Source of the DNA: Gemmatimonadota bacterium
GTDB lineage: Bacteria > Gemmatimonadota > Gemmatimonadetes > Gemmatimonadales > Gemmatimonadaceae
Direction of reading: 5' to 3'
Length of the DNA stretch: 43,279 nucleotides
NCBI GenBank assembly: GCA_021299375.1
Contig: JAJTGR010000064.1
Span: 1-43,279, forward strand
Made by a program: the position numbers and the translations under genes
The notes under the pieces: model-generated
Seen by the model: only the letters and a program-made list of their open reading frames with translations
What the model was told of the DNA's origin: nothing
The model's database searches: none
Shown: piece by piece, positions 1 to 8,069 of the stretch
Numbering within the stretch: the stretch's first letter is position 1
Layout of the letters: each line of letters opens with the position of its first letter

Positions 1-1
1 C

Positions 2-1954
2 ACCGGCTGGCGCGTGATTCTGTACAACGGCGGCGGCGGCGAGGGTTACGATACGCGCGTCCTGTCGGGGCTCATCCCGGCCACGTGCGGCAGCCGCGGG
101 GTGGTCGTGCTGGACTACCCCAGCAACGGCATCCAGAACGGACCTGACGGCCTGGCGCTCGTCGACGCCAGCAACACGGTGATCGAATTCCTGTCGTACG
201 AAGGCACGTTCGTGGCCACCGACGGCCCCGCCGCCGGCAGCACGTCGGTGAACATGGGCGTGTTCGAGCAGAGCTCGCCGTACGGCTTCTCGCTGCAGCG
301 CAACGCCGCCGGCACCGCGTGGGCCGCGCCGGCCGCCGCCACCTTCGGCGGGTGCAACGGCACCGGCATCGCGCCGCCGCAGCCGGGCTTCCTGGACTTC
401 TTCGGACGCACGCCGCCGGGTGGCTCCGATGGCGACCCGCCACTCCCGGCGGGGTTCCAGGGCCAGATCTTCGCCACGCCGCGCACCTCACTCGGCACCG
501 CCACCGGTGAAACCGTCGTGTGGTCGTCGGACACGCCGGACCTTGCCACGATCGACAGCAGCGGCGTCATCACCGGCGTGAGCGCCGGGTCGGCCGTGTT
601 CCGCGCCACGACCCCCACGGCCTCCGGCACTTACACGCTCCCCATCACGGTCGCCGCGGCCAGCAGCACGGCATCGTATCTCGGCAACGCGGAGTTCGGT
701 GAGCCAGCCGACGGCACACCGACCGACGACTACATCGTGCGCCGCGCCGAGTTCACCGCGTCGTGGAACGAGCCCAAGGGCATCCCCAACTGGGTGAGCT
801 ACAACCTCGAAGCGACGCACTTCGGCGCCGAAGACCGCTGCGACTGCTTCACCTTCGATCCGTTGCTGCCGTTGAGTTTCCAGCGCTATACGACCGCCGA
901 TTACACCGGCGCATCGGCTGTGGCTGGGTACAACATCGCCCGCGGGCACCTCACGCGGTCGGCTGACCGCACGGCGAGCAACCTCGACAACGCGAACAGC
1001 TTCCTGTTCACCAACATCTTTCCGCAGTCGTCCGAGATGAACAGTGGCCCGTGGGCGCTGTTCGAGAACTACCTCGGCGATCTCGCCAAGACGGGGACGC
1101 ACGAGATCTACATCATCACCGGTACCGCAGGCAGCCAAGGCACGGTGAAGAACGAAGGCCGCATCACCATTCCGTCGCATGCGTGGAAGGTGGCGGTGAT
1201 CCTGCCGCGCAACGTCGGCCTGGCCGGCGTGACCGACCGCAACACCGCCGACGTGATCGCGGTGATCATGGCCAACAATGCCGGCAGCTCGGGTGGCTGG
1301 GAGCAGTACCGCACGACGGTGGACGCCGTGGAAGCGCTGAGCGGCTACGACCTGCTGGCGCTGCTGCCGGATGCCATCGAGGCGCAGATCGAGCGTGGCA
1401 ACCGCTTCCCGACGGCGGTACTCGACGGGCCCTTCAGTGGCACCGAGGGCAGCGCGGTCGCCATGAGCGCATCCGGCTCGAGCGATCCCGATGCAGGCGC
1501 GACGCTCACGTACGCGTGGAGCTTCGGTGACGGCACCACCGCCACTGGCACCACGGTAAACAAGACGTACGCGCAGGATGGTACGTACACGGTCACGCTC
1601 ACGGTGACCGACCAGTTCGGGGCCACGCATACCGTGACGAGCACGGCGACGGTGGCCAATGTAGCACCGGCGGTGACGCTGGTGCCGGCGGCAGCGTGGA
1701 AGGCTGGCGTGGCCGGCTCGCTCGGCGTGCACTGGACCGATCCGGCGGGTACGCGTGATGCACCGTACACGGTGCGCATCAATTGGGGCGATGGCTCGGC
1801 CATCACACAGTTCTCGTCGCTCACGGTGCCCGTGAACCCGCTGGCGCGGCTCAAGAGCTATGCGGCCCCAGGCCAGTACACCGTGACCGTGACCGTCACC
1901 GACCGCAATGGCGGCGTCGGGACGCAAACACTGCTGCTCACCGTGGCGCCGTAA
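2..1954 (+). CDS. Secreted LTD / Ig-like / non-specific endonuclease / PKD protein, 5' partial
   Basis: The frame is open to the window edge, so the start lies upstream. Counting from base 2, residues 1-120 look like a lamin-tail domain (GLALVDASN, IEFLSYEGTF). About 150-220 is a bacterial Ig-like (Big_2) domain (WSSDTPDLATIDSSGVITG). About 225-460 is a DNA/RNA non-specific endonuclease of the NUC family: the RGHLTRSADRT motif near residue 314 carries the catalytic His, and TNIFPQSSEMNSGPW carries the metal-binding Asn. The usual DRGH reads ARGH here. Two PKD-like modules follow (about 470-555, with YAWSFGDGT, and 560-650, with INWGDGS). Known NUC enzymes cut DNA and RNA with Mg2+; the adhesive modules imply an extracellular or surface enzyme, perhaps for nucleic-acid scavenging. 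No C-terminal membrane anchor is seen. The domain order is read from motifs only. Confidence 0.8.
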   Translation, partial: TGWRVILYNGGGGEGYDTRVLSGLIPATCGSRGVVVLDYPSNGIQNGPDGLALVDASNTVIEFLSYEGTFVATDGPAAGSTSVNMGVFEQSSPYGFSLQRNAAGTAWAAPAAATFGGCNGTGIAPPQPGFLDFFGRTPPGGSDGDPPLPAGFQGQIFATPRTSLGTATGETVVWSSDTPDLATIDSSGVITGVSAGSAVFRATTPTASGTYTLPITVAAASSTASYLGNAEFGEPADGTPTDDYIVRRAEFTASWNEPKGIPNWVSYNLEATHFGAEDRCDCFTFDPLLPLSFQRYTTADYTGASAVAGYNIARGHLTRSADRTASNLDNANSFLFTNIFPQSSEMNSGPWALFENYLGDLAKTGTHEIYIITGTAGSQGTVKNEGRITIPSHAWKVAVILPRNVGLAGVTDRNTADVIAVIMANNAGSSGGWEQYRTTVDAVEALSGYDLLALLPDAIEAQIERGNRFPTAVLDGPFSGTEGSAVAMSASGSSDPDAGATLTYAWSFGDGTTATGTTVNKTYAQDGTYTVTLTVTDQFGATHTVTSTATVANVAPAVTLVPAAAWKAGVAGSLGVHWTDPAGTRDAPYTVRINWGDGSAITQFSSLTVPVNPLARLKSYAAPGQYTVTVTVTDRNGGVGTQTLLLTVAP

Positions 1955-1963
1955 CGGCGCCAC
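1943..1963 (+). terminator. Hairpin overlapping the nuclease stop codon
   Basis: GTGGCGCC and GGCGCCAC form a perfect 8-bp stem around the loop GTAAC, which contains the TAA stop. The following bases are only weakly T-rich. It could terminate or slow transcription before the PEP-CTERM gene, but it lacks a proper U-tract. Confidence 0.35.
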
Positions 1964-1991
1964 GCGACACTTCTTCACCAGGATTTCTTCG

Positions 1992-2693
1992 ATGTCCCTT
2001 TCCCGCATCTCCCGCCGCCTCGTGGCCGCGTGCGCCGCGACCACGCTTGCGGCGGCCCCGCTGTCGGCGCAGTCGTTTACCCAGGCCCCCGACGGAGGCC
2101 CGCTGTACGGCTTCGGTGCCGGCACCTCACCGACCATCGGCCAGTCGTTCGTGGCCAGCGGTCCGTTCCTGACTGGCTTTTCCTTCTGGCTCTCGAACGA
2201 GGCCAGCCTCGGCACCGGGAACAACACCCCCAGCGCCGACCAGATCACCTTTCAGGCGTATCTGGCCGAGTGGGATGGCACGGCGGTGGTCGGCCCGCTG
2301 CTTTTCGGAAGCGGCCTGTACAACGGTCCGTTGTCGCTGTCTCAGGAGTACACGTTCACCATGGCCCCTCTGGCGGTGACCAGCGGGTCGTCGTACATCG
2401 CCTTCCTGGTCGCCTCGAACCTCAGCCCGGTCGACGCCTCGGCCGCCGTGCTCCTGTCGGGCGCGGATGTGAGCGGTGGTCAGGGCTTCTTCGGGTTCTC
2501 CGGCGACATCAACGCGCTGGCGACCGGCGGTGCGGCCGAGTGGCAGGACCTCGGCGGCCTGCAGTTGGGCTTCGCCGCCACCTTCAGCCAGTCCGCCACG
2601 GTACCCGAACCATCAACGGGCGCGCTGCTCGCTGGAACGGTGGTGCTCCTCGTAGCCGCCGCACGGCGGCGCCAGGCCGCGACGCGCGCCTGA
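1992..2693 (+). CDS. PEP-CTERM sorting domain protein
   Basis: A 233-residue exported protein. The N-terminus (MSLSRISRRLVAACAATTL, ending near LSAQS) is a signal peptide. The C-terminus has the PEP-CTERM layout: VPEPS, then a hydrophobic helix (TGALLAGTVVLLVAAA), then an Arg-rich tail (ARRRQAATRA). Proteins of this kind are recognised by exosortase in organisms that make exopolysaccharide. The middle is a Gly/Ser/Thr-rich beta-type domain I do not recognise. I chose ATG 1992 over an in-frame upstream start at 1908 because the signal peptide begins there and AGG lies about 9 nt upstream. The next gene upstream is the secreted nuclease in the same direction. Confidence 0.85.
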   Translation: MSLSRISRRLVAACAATTLAAAPLSAQSFTQAPDGGPLYGFGAGTSPTIGQSFVASGPFLTGFSFWLSNEASLGTGNNTPSADQITFQAYLAEWDGTAVVGPLLFGSGLYNGPLSLSQEYTFTMAPLAVTSGSSYIAFLVASNLSPVDASAAVLLSGADVSGGQGFFGFSGDINALATGGAAEWQDLGGLQLGFAATFSQSATVPEPSTGALLAGTVVLLVAAARRRQAATRA

Positions 2694-2706
2694 CGGAGGG
2701 GACGCA

Positions 2707-2759
2707 GGAGCAGTCGACGGCCCGATGGCGAGCGATCGCTGTCGGGCCGTCACTGCTCC
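2707..2759 (+). terminator. Long hairpin after the PEP-CTERM gene
   Basis: The left arm 2707-2725 (GGAGCAGTCGACGGCCCGA) pairs with the right arm 2742-2759 (TCGGGCCGTCACTGCTCC) with one bulged base. The loop contains the palindrome AGCGATCGCT. It starts 13 nt after the stop codon. No T-run follows, so it is a factor-dependent terminator or 3'-end stabiliser rather than a classic intrinsic terminator. Confidence 0.5.
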
Positions 2760-3072
2760 CGTGAGCACGTGGCGTCGCGGCGGGGCAACCGTGCGTTGAC
2801 GTCGTTGCGACCGGCTACGCGCTGGTCAATGGCGGCGCGAAGCGGTGGCACCTGCCCAAGCGGCCGGTCCCTCCCCGTTTCGTCGTGTCCCCCACGAATG
2901 GGCCGAGCCGCTGACGTCCCAGCCGGATGAGGCAACGTGCCAACAACGGGACTGCCGTTTTCCCGGCCAGCGGCCGATACTCCTCCCGTGGGTCTTCTCC
3001 ATTCACTACCACGAGCCACCGACTTTCCCCATGTGGAACAACCTCTGCGATGACGCCCACGAGGCGCACGCG
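2760..3072. other. Intergenic stretch without a convincing gene
   Basis: Together with the hairpin before it this is a 379-bp gap. In-frame upstream extension of the next small gene is possible (ATG 2845 or 3031), but its Pro/Arg-rich residues do not look like a real N-terminus. No clear promoter was found. Confidence 0.4.
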
Positions 3073-3231
3073 ATGAAAGTGATCAACCGGGCCATCGTCA
3101 CGATCGCCCTGTGCTTCTTCGGGTTCGGCGGGATCGCCATCGCCACCCGTCTTGGTGCCGACGCGCCGCCGGCCTCGGCGACCTACGGGAGCGAGCAGCC
3201 CGCCGAGGACGCCGCCGTATTTGGCGACTGA
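3073..3231 (+). CDS. Small single-pass membrane protein, unknown function
   Basis: 52 residues: a short basic start (MKVINRA), one hydrophobic helix (IVTIALCFFGFGGIAIA), then a Ser/Ala/Glu-rich acidic tail. ATG 3073 was chosen because GAGG sits 8 nt upstream; ATG 3031 would add 14 residues. A perfect terminator follows 28 nt after the stop, which supports real transcription of this short frame. No family recognised. Confidence 0.5.
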   Translation: MKVINRAIVTIALCFFGFGGIAIATRLGADAPPASATYGSEQPAEDAAVFGD

Positions 3232-3259
3232 ACCGGCACGCAGCACCCGATGCAGCATG

Positions 3260-3297
3260 GGGGGGCCGATCGATGCGATCGGCCCCCCGTTCTGTTT
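3260..3297 (+). terminator. Strong intrinsic terminator
   Basis: A perfect 13-bp stem (GGGGGGCCGATCG at 3260-3272 and its complement at 3276-3288) closes a 3-nt loop (ATG). It is followed by GTTCTGTTT, a T-rich tail on the plus strand. It ends the small membrane protein gene and also shields it from the convergent holin-like gene. Confidence 0.85.
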
Positions 3298-3350
3298 CGC
3301 CCCGTCGGGTGAACGCCCGGCGGCGTGCGCGGTCTGCGCGTCAGCTGGTA

Positions 3351-3713
3351 TCAACTCGTGGCGTCGTCGTCGGGCTTGAGCACACCGAGCACCGCGCTCA
3401 CCACGCTGATGACGAGCGCCCCCAGGAAGGCACTCCCAAAGCCGTCCACGGCAAAGCCCCACCCGGACGCCAGCCACGCCGTGAGCAGCAGCATGCCGGC
3501 ATTGATCACGAAGGTGAACAGGCCGAGCGTGAGAATCTGCACCGGCAAGGCCAGCAGCTTGAAAACCGGCTTGATGGTGACGTTGACGACACCGAACACG
3601 AAGGCCACCAGCAGCAGGCGGATGAGGGTGTCGGGCAACGTGATGCCCGAGACGACGCGCGCGGCCACCCAGAGGGCGGCGGCGTTGATGAGCAGCGAGA
3701 TGAGCAGGCGCAT
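3351..3713 (-). CDS. Phage holin family 4 / YvlD-like membrane protein
   Basis: 120 residues, nearly all membrane: four hydrophobic helices (about 2-22, 28-50, 53-78, 88-110) and an acidic C-terminal end (KPDDDATS). The segments LLLVAFVFGVVNVTIKPVF and LPVQILTLGLFTFVINA are typical of the Phage_holin_4_2 (YvlD) family. These are widespread chromosomal membrane proteins and rarely phage holins in practice; the role is unknown. GGAG lies about 9 nt before ATG 3713. Confidence 0.85.
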   Translation of the reverse strand: MRLLISLLINAAALWVAARVVSGITLPDTLIRLLLVAFVFGVVNVTIKPVFKLLALPVQILTLGLFTFVINAGMLLLTAWLASGWGFAVDGFGSAFLGALVISVVSAVLGVLKPDDDATS

Positions 3714-4040
3714 GGCACTGGACTCCGAACTGCTGAAGGTGATGATCGCGGTGTTGCGAGGTGAGTTGCCCGCATACGGTGCCGTCGAGCAGGCCGAACG
3801 GCGGGTGGGTCGGTGACGAACCGCAGGCCGTTCCGCGACCGCACCGCTCGATCAGCGCCACCACGACCACCCGCTCGTCTGGCGGCGTCGGCGAGAGCGG
3901 GCATGGCCCAAGGTACTGCAGGGCCGGATGCTCGCCTATCCGGCGGCGTGCAGGCGACATGCCACCGCCGGTTTGTTGCTCGCCCCCGTCCGAACAGGCC
4001 GGTCGCCGGCAACCGCGCGCCGGCCGGATCGGTCACCACC
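3714..4040. other. Intergenic stretch, nothing recognised
   Basis: 327 bp between two minus-strand membrane protein genes. Frames running through it are rich in Arg, Pro and Cys and look like shadows. No strong hairpin or promoter was found apart from the Shine-Dalgarno-like GGAG next to 3713. Confidence 0.4.
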
Positions 4041-4481
4041 TCACGCCGTCCAGCGCGCCACCAGCTGTTCCCACGGAATGACCGCCGACGCCAGCGCCAG
4101 TGTGGCGACGGTACCCACCAGCGCCGTGCGCGCCTTGGCCGCCGATCCCTGTGCCTTGCGCACCAGCACGCCCGACACGGTGGCAGCGATCACGGCCAGC
4201 ACCATGAGCGTGGGGTGCTCCACGACCACGCGCCGCAACGCCGGGTCCCTCATGGTGTCACCCATGCTCTGGCGCGCTTGCTGCACGGTCGGGCTCACGA
4301 ACCAGAGCGCCAGCCCGGCCACCAGCTGCAGGTGCACGAACAGCGTCAGCCGCCGCACCCACGACGTGTCGGCGTTCGACCAGCGCGTCCGCACCTGCAG
4401 CGCGCGGACCACCACGAACAGGCCGGTGCCGAGCACGGCCCATGCCAGCAGGTTGTGCACAGTGAGAATTGGTCCGTACAT
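4041..4481 (-). CDS. Four-helix membrane protein, cytochrome b-like, unknown function
   Basis: 146 residues with hydrophobic helices at about 6-26, 45-66, 90-107 and 118-137. Conserved-looking His residues sit near helix ends (TVHNLLAW, LFVHLQLV, VEHPTLMVLAVI). This resembles a small family seen in Bacteroidota and relatives that is sometimes labelled cytochrome B, with the HP(L/T)xM signature. Haem binding is not shown. ATG 4481 has AAGG 7 nt upstream. Confidence 0.6.
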   Translation of the reverse strand: MYGPILTVHNLLAWAVLGTGLFVVVRALQVRTRWSNADTSWVRRLTLFVHLQLVAGLALWFVSPTVQQARQSMGDTMRDPALRRVVVEHPTLMVLAVIAATVSGVLVRKAQGSAAKARTALVGTVATLALASAVIPWEQLVARWTA

Positions 4482-4579
4482 CGCATTGCCTTGGGCTGAA
4501 GGAATCGCGCCGGTCGCGATTTGCGTCCGAGCATGGAAACATCACGTGTCGGCCGCGCGGGCGGGAGGGCCTGCGGTGG

Positions 4580-6190
4580 CTACCAATCGGTGGGCCGGTA
4601 GTCCTTGAGGAACTGCCCCCACACGTGCCCCCCCGTGTTCGCGCCGTCAATGATGGGGTCGACGATGCGGGCGGCCCCGTCGACGATGTCGAGCGGTGGA
4701 TGAAACCGGTGGTTCACCACCTTGCGCGCGGCCAGCTCGGCGACGTCTTCGTCGGTCACCCAGCCGGTGTCCACGCTGTTCATGTGAATGCCATCCTGCT
4801 GATAGTCGGCGGCCGAGGTACGCGTCATCATGTTGAGGGCAGCCTTGGCCATGTTGGTGTGCGGATGCCGCGTGGTCTTGTTGTGCCGGTAGAACTGCCC
4901 TTCCATGGCCGACACATTCACGATGTGCTTGTCGCGGTTGTCCGTACGCAGCATGAGCGGCTTGAGCCGCGCATTGATGAGGAACGGTGCGATCGCGTTC
5001 ACCAGCTGCACCTCGAGCAGCTCCACGCTTGGCACCTCGGCCAGCAGCAGCCGCCACGAATTGCGGTCGCGCAGGTCCACCTGCTGCAGGTCCTGGTCGA
5101 GCCGTCCTTCGGGGAACAGCGCCGACGACGCCAGCTGGTCCTCCGGCAACAGCGCCACCTGTGACAGCGCGGCGGCCTGCGAGAGGCCGATCGCATCGGC
5201 CACCGCCGCCGCCGGCAGGGCCGGCGCGTCGTTCATGGGGCTCCCGGTGTCGGACGCCTCGGGCAGCAGGTGCGCGCCGCGCAGCCCTTCGTACGCCCCC
5301 AGCACCGCGCGGGCCGCCGGGGGCAACGCCGACAGCGGCGCCCGTTCTCCCTCCATCATGTGCGCATAGAACGCCGGCGGCCGACGCACCGTCTGACAGG
5401 CGTTGTTGATGATGAAGTCGAGGCGCGCCTCCTGCTTCAACAGCACCTGGCAGAACGCTTCCACACTCGGCGTGTGCCGCAGGTCGAGACCGAACACCTC
5501 GAGGCGGTCGCGCCATGCCTCGAAATCTGGTTCCGCCGCGTAGCGCAGCGCCGAGTCGCGCGGAAAGCGCGTGGTCACCAGCAGGCGGGCGCCTGCGCGC
5601 AGCAGCTTGAGCCCCGCCTGGTAGCCGATCTTCACCCGCCCGCCGGTGAGCAGCGCCGTGCGACCGCGCAGATCGGCCAGCTCGGTGCGCTTGGCGTAGT
5701 TGAAGTCACCGCAGGCGAGGCACATCTGGTCGTAGAAGTGGTGCACCGTGGTGAACTTCTGCTTGCAGATGTAACAGTGCTGCGGCACCACGGCCTCGCC
5801 GAGTACACTCGCGGACGGCTCGACGGACGGCTCTGGCGGGTACACGTTGGGGGTCGTGAACACCGGCCGCCGACGCAATTCGCGGATGCCCGTCTGCCCG
5901 AGCACCTGATCGTCGCGCGCCGCGGCGGCGGCCTTGCGTTCGCGTGACGTCGCCTTGACCATGGCGCGCCGAGCGCGGGCATCGGGGTGGAACACCTGCG
6001 CCACCGCGTCGAGAAACGCATGTCGATCCGGGGCGGACACCGGCACCAGCAGGGAGCGGTCGGCGGCAATGCGAGCCAGGAACGCGGTGACCCCACGGAG
6101 CTGCGCGGTGAAGTCAGGCGCATCGGGCGGCGCGGCAGTGTGGTCCGTGCGCGCGGCGGCGATCAGGTCGGGGATTTCATGAGCGGTCAC
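4580..6190 (-). CDS. Zinc-ribbon SDR-type oxidoreductase with altered active site
   Basis: 536 residues, about twice a normal SDR. A helical N-terminal region (1-135) is followed by a zinc-ribbon-like pair of CxxC motifs (C139/C142 and C157/C160). The Rossmann SDR domain comes next: the nucleotide loop reads TGGRVKIG at 182-189 where TGxxxGIG is usual, and IINNAC at 260-265 replaces NNAG. An insertion rich in Ala/Leu/Pro spans about 270-385. The catalytic block has S427, then THTNMAK-like residues in which T445 stands where Tyr of YxxxK should be; K449 is present. A GTG start at 6190 is supported by a TAGATT box 6 nt upstream. Substrate unknown; catalysis may differ from classic SDRs. Confidence 0.75.
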   Translation of the reverse strand: MTAHEIPDLIAAARTDHTAAPPDAPDFTAQLRGVTAFLARIAADRSLLVPVSAPDRHAFLDAVAQVFHPDARARRAMVKATSRERKAAAAARDDQVLGQTGIRELRRRPVFTTPNVYPPEPSVEPSASVLGEAVVPQHCYICKQKFTTVHHFYDQMCLACGDFNYAKRTELADLRGRTALLTGGRVKIGYQAGLKLLRAGARLLVTTRFPRDSALRYAAEPDFEAWRDRLEVFGLDLRHTPSVEAFCQVLLKQEARLDFIINNACQTVRRPPAFYAHMMEGERAPLSALPPAARAVLGAYEGLRGAHLLPEASDTGSPMNDAPALPAAAVADAIGLSQAAALSQVALLPEDQLASSALFPEGRLDQDLQQVDLRDRNSWRLLLAEVPSVELLEVQLVNAIAPFLINARLKPLMLRTDNRDKHIVNVSAMEGQFYRHNKTTRHPHTNMAKAALNMMTRTSAADYQQDGIHMNSVDTGWVTDEDVAELAARKVVNHRFHPPLDIVDGAARIVDPIIDGANTGGHVWGQFLKDYRPTDW

Positions 6191-6196
6191 CTCGGG

Positions 6197-6202
6197 AATC
6201 TA
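6197..6202 (-). promoter_or_regulatory. -10 box for a leaderless SDR gene
   Basis: TAGATT on the minus strand, 6 nt before GTG 6190. Transcription would start at or next to the first base of the start codon. The spacing matches six other sites in this window. Confidence 0.45.
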
Positions 6203-6261
6203 GTAAGATCAACGACTCGGAGCCCCGAGCGGACACCATGCGCAACCGATCAGGAACGACG

Positions 6262-7524
6262 ATGGCAGACGACCAACGCTGGCGGGACCTCACGGGCGGC
6301 CTTGCGGCACTCGCCCTGTGCGCCACCATGGTACCGGCGCTCTCCGCCCAGCCCGCGCCGGTCACACGCGCCTTCACCGGCTTCACACTCATCGACGGCA
6401 CGGACCGCGCGCCGGTGTCCGATGCCACACTGCTCGTGCGCGACGGACGCATCATCGCCGTCGGGCCGGCGGCGCAGGTCGCGGTGCCGGCGGGCGCCGA
6501 TCGCATCGACTTGCGTGGCAGGTTCATCGTCCCGGGGCTCATCAACGCGCACGGGCACGCCGCGAGCACCGCCAACCTCGCCACCTACGCGGCGTACGGC
6601 GTGACCACGGTGTTCTCGCTGGGCGACGAACCGCCCGAGGTGTTCACGGCCCGCGACGCGCAGCGCATGGTCGCCCCGCCGCATGCGCGGGTGTATGTGG
6701 CCGGCCCTGTGCTCACGCCGACGTCGCCCGACGACGCCCGCACCCAGGTGGCAGCGGTGGCCGCCCGCGGCGTGGACATCGTGAAGATCCGCGTCGACGA
6801 CAACCTGGGCACGGCCCGCACGATGACACCGGAGGTGTATCGCGCCGTCATCGACGCCGCGCATGCGCGCGGGCTGCGGGTGGCGGTGCACCTCTACTAC
6901 CTCGAGGACGCCAAGGCTCTGCTCGCGGCCGGGGCCGATTTCATTGCCCACAGCGTGCGCGACCTCCCCGTCGACGACGCCTTCGTGCGTGCGCTCGTCG
7001 CCTCCAACGTGTGCTACACGCCGACGCTCATGCGCGAGGTATCCACCTATGTCTACGAGTCGACGCCGGCGTTCTTCGGCGACTCGCTCTTCCTGGCCCA
7101 CGCCAACCGCGAGTGGATAGCCACCGTGTCGCAGCCGGCGCGGCAGGAGGCCACGCGCACGAGCGCGAGCGCCCAGCGCTACAAGGCGCAGCTCCCGGTG
7201 GCGATGCGCAACCTCGGCACGCTGCACCGCGCCGGTGTGCCGATTGCGATGGGCACCGACACCGGCCCGCTCGGGCGCTTCCAGGGCTACTTCGAGCTCA
7301 TGGAGCTGGAGATGATGGTGGACGCCGGCCTCACACCCGCGCAGGCGCTGCGCAGCGCGACGCGTGACGCCGCCCGCTGCCTGCAGCTCGATCGGGAGCT
7401 CGGCACGCTGGAGCCAGGCAAGGCGGCCGACCTGCTCGTGCTCGAGGCGAATCCACTCGAGCGCATGGCGAACATCCGGCGCCAGCACTCGGTGTGGATC
7501 GGCGGCACGATGGTGCAGCGGTGA
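6262..7524 (+). CDS. Secreted amidohydrolase family protein
   Basis: About 420 residues. A signal peptide (LAALALCATMVPALSAQ) precedes a urease/dihydroorotase-fold hydrolase. The N-terminal strand domain holds LIDGTDRAPV and VRDGRIIAVG; the metal motif is INAHGHA. Further ligands follow: Lys in IVKIRVDD, His in VAVHLYY and IAHSVRD, and Asp in MGTDTGP. The C-terminal signature is LGTLEPGKAADLLVL. It probably cleaves an amide or cyclic bond in the periplasm; the substrate is unknown. ATG 6262 has AGGA 6 nt upstream; ATG 6238 in the same frame would add 8 residues. It is divergent from the zinc-ribbon SDR. Confidence 0.85.
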   Translation: MADDQRWRDLTGGLAALALCATMVPALSAQPAPVTRAFTGFTLIDGTDRAPVSDATLLVRDGRIIAVGPAAQVAVPAGADRIDLRGRFIVPGLINAHGHAASTANLATYAAYGVTTVFSLGDEPPEVFTARDAQRMVAPPHARVYVAGPVLTPTSPDDARTQVAAVAARGVDIVKIRVDDNLGTARTMTPEVYRAVIDAAHARGLRVAVHLYYLEDAKALLAAGADFIAHSVRDLPVDDAFVRALVASNVCYTPTLMREVSTYVYESTPAFFGDSLFLAHANREWIATVSQPARQEATRTSASAQRYKAQLPVAMRNLGTLHRAGVPIAMGTDTGPLGRFQGYFELMELEMMVDAGLTPAQALRSATRDAARCLQLDRELGTLEPGKAADLLVLEANPLERMANIRRQHSVWIGGTMVQR

Positions 7525-7537
7525 GCCGACGGCGCCG

Positions 7538-7845
7538 TCAGCCGCCGAGCAGTCGCATCGCCGTGCCCGACGGATCGGTGAAGTAGCCGAACGTCGCCAT
7601 CCCCGGCACCGCCATCGGCTCGCTGAGCCGCTGGCCACCGTGGGCTTCGATTGCTGTCAACGTGGCAGCTACGTCGTCGGCGTAGACATACGCGAGTCCG
7701 CGGGTCGCCGGGGTGTGCGACTGGAAGACGCCGCCGATGCCGGCGCCGGGGTCGAACATGAGAGACTGCGGCATGGTGGGCAGTGTCCCCAGCCGAACTG
7801 CGAGCTGAAGAACTCGGCCGGGACCTCGAGGATGCCGGCGTGCAT
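7538..7845 (-). pseudogene. Frameshifted VOC (glyoxalase-fold) protein
   Basis: The downstream frame encodes a good VOC half: SLMFDPGAGIGGVF, LAYVYADDVAATLTAIEAHGG, FGYFTDPSGTAMRLL. The beginning of the domain is in another frame: MHAGILEVPAEFFSSQFGWG, starting at ATG 7845. Joining the two near 7785-7790 restores a plausible protein, so one indel separates them. About six residues also seem missing after VPA, compared with the usual spacing before the FGW motif. The gene is likely dead, unless the reported base string contains a sequencing error. Confidence 0.65.
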
Positions 7846-8069
7846 CTCGAGGGAGCACACCGCGCCGTTGGGTGGCCGCGGCGCATCACCGAACGGCGCC
7901 GGAATGTGCGGGAGTGATGCGCCACTCGGCGCGGTCGCCACCCCGTAGACGGTGCCCGCAAGGTGACCGTGGGCCCGGCCGGGGCGATGGCAGTCACGAG
8001 GCCCGCGGGGTGGACGATGAGGCCACGAACATGGCGCCGATAGCGCGGCTCGGCTACTCCAGCCCGACG

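Noticed and set aside
488-2248. 586-codon minus-strand open frame
   Set aside because: It lies opposite the nuclease and PEP-CTERM genes, is Arg/His/Gly-rich and shows no domain; a GC-driven antisense shadow.
3351-3713. Prophage remnant suggested by the holin-family name
   Set aside because: No phage structural, lysis or integrase genes nearby; this family is a common chromosomal membrane protein.
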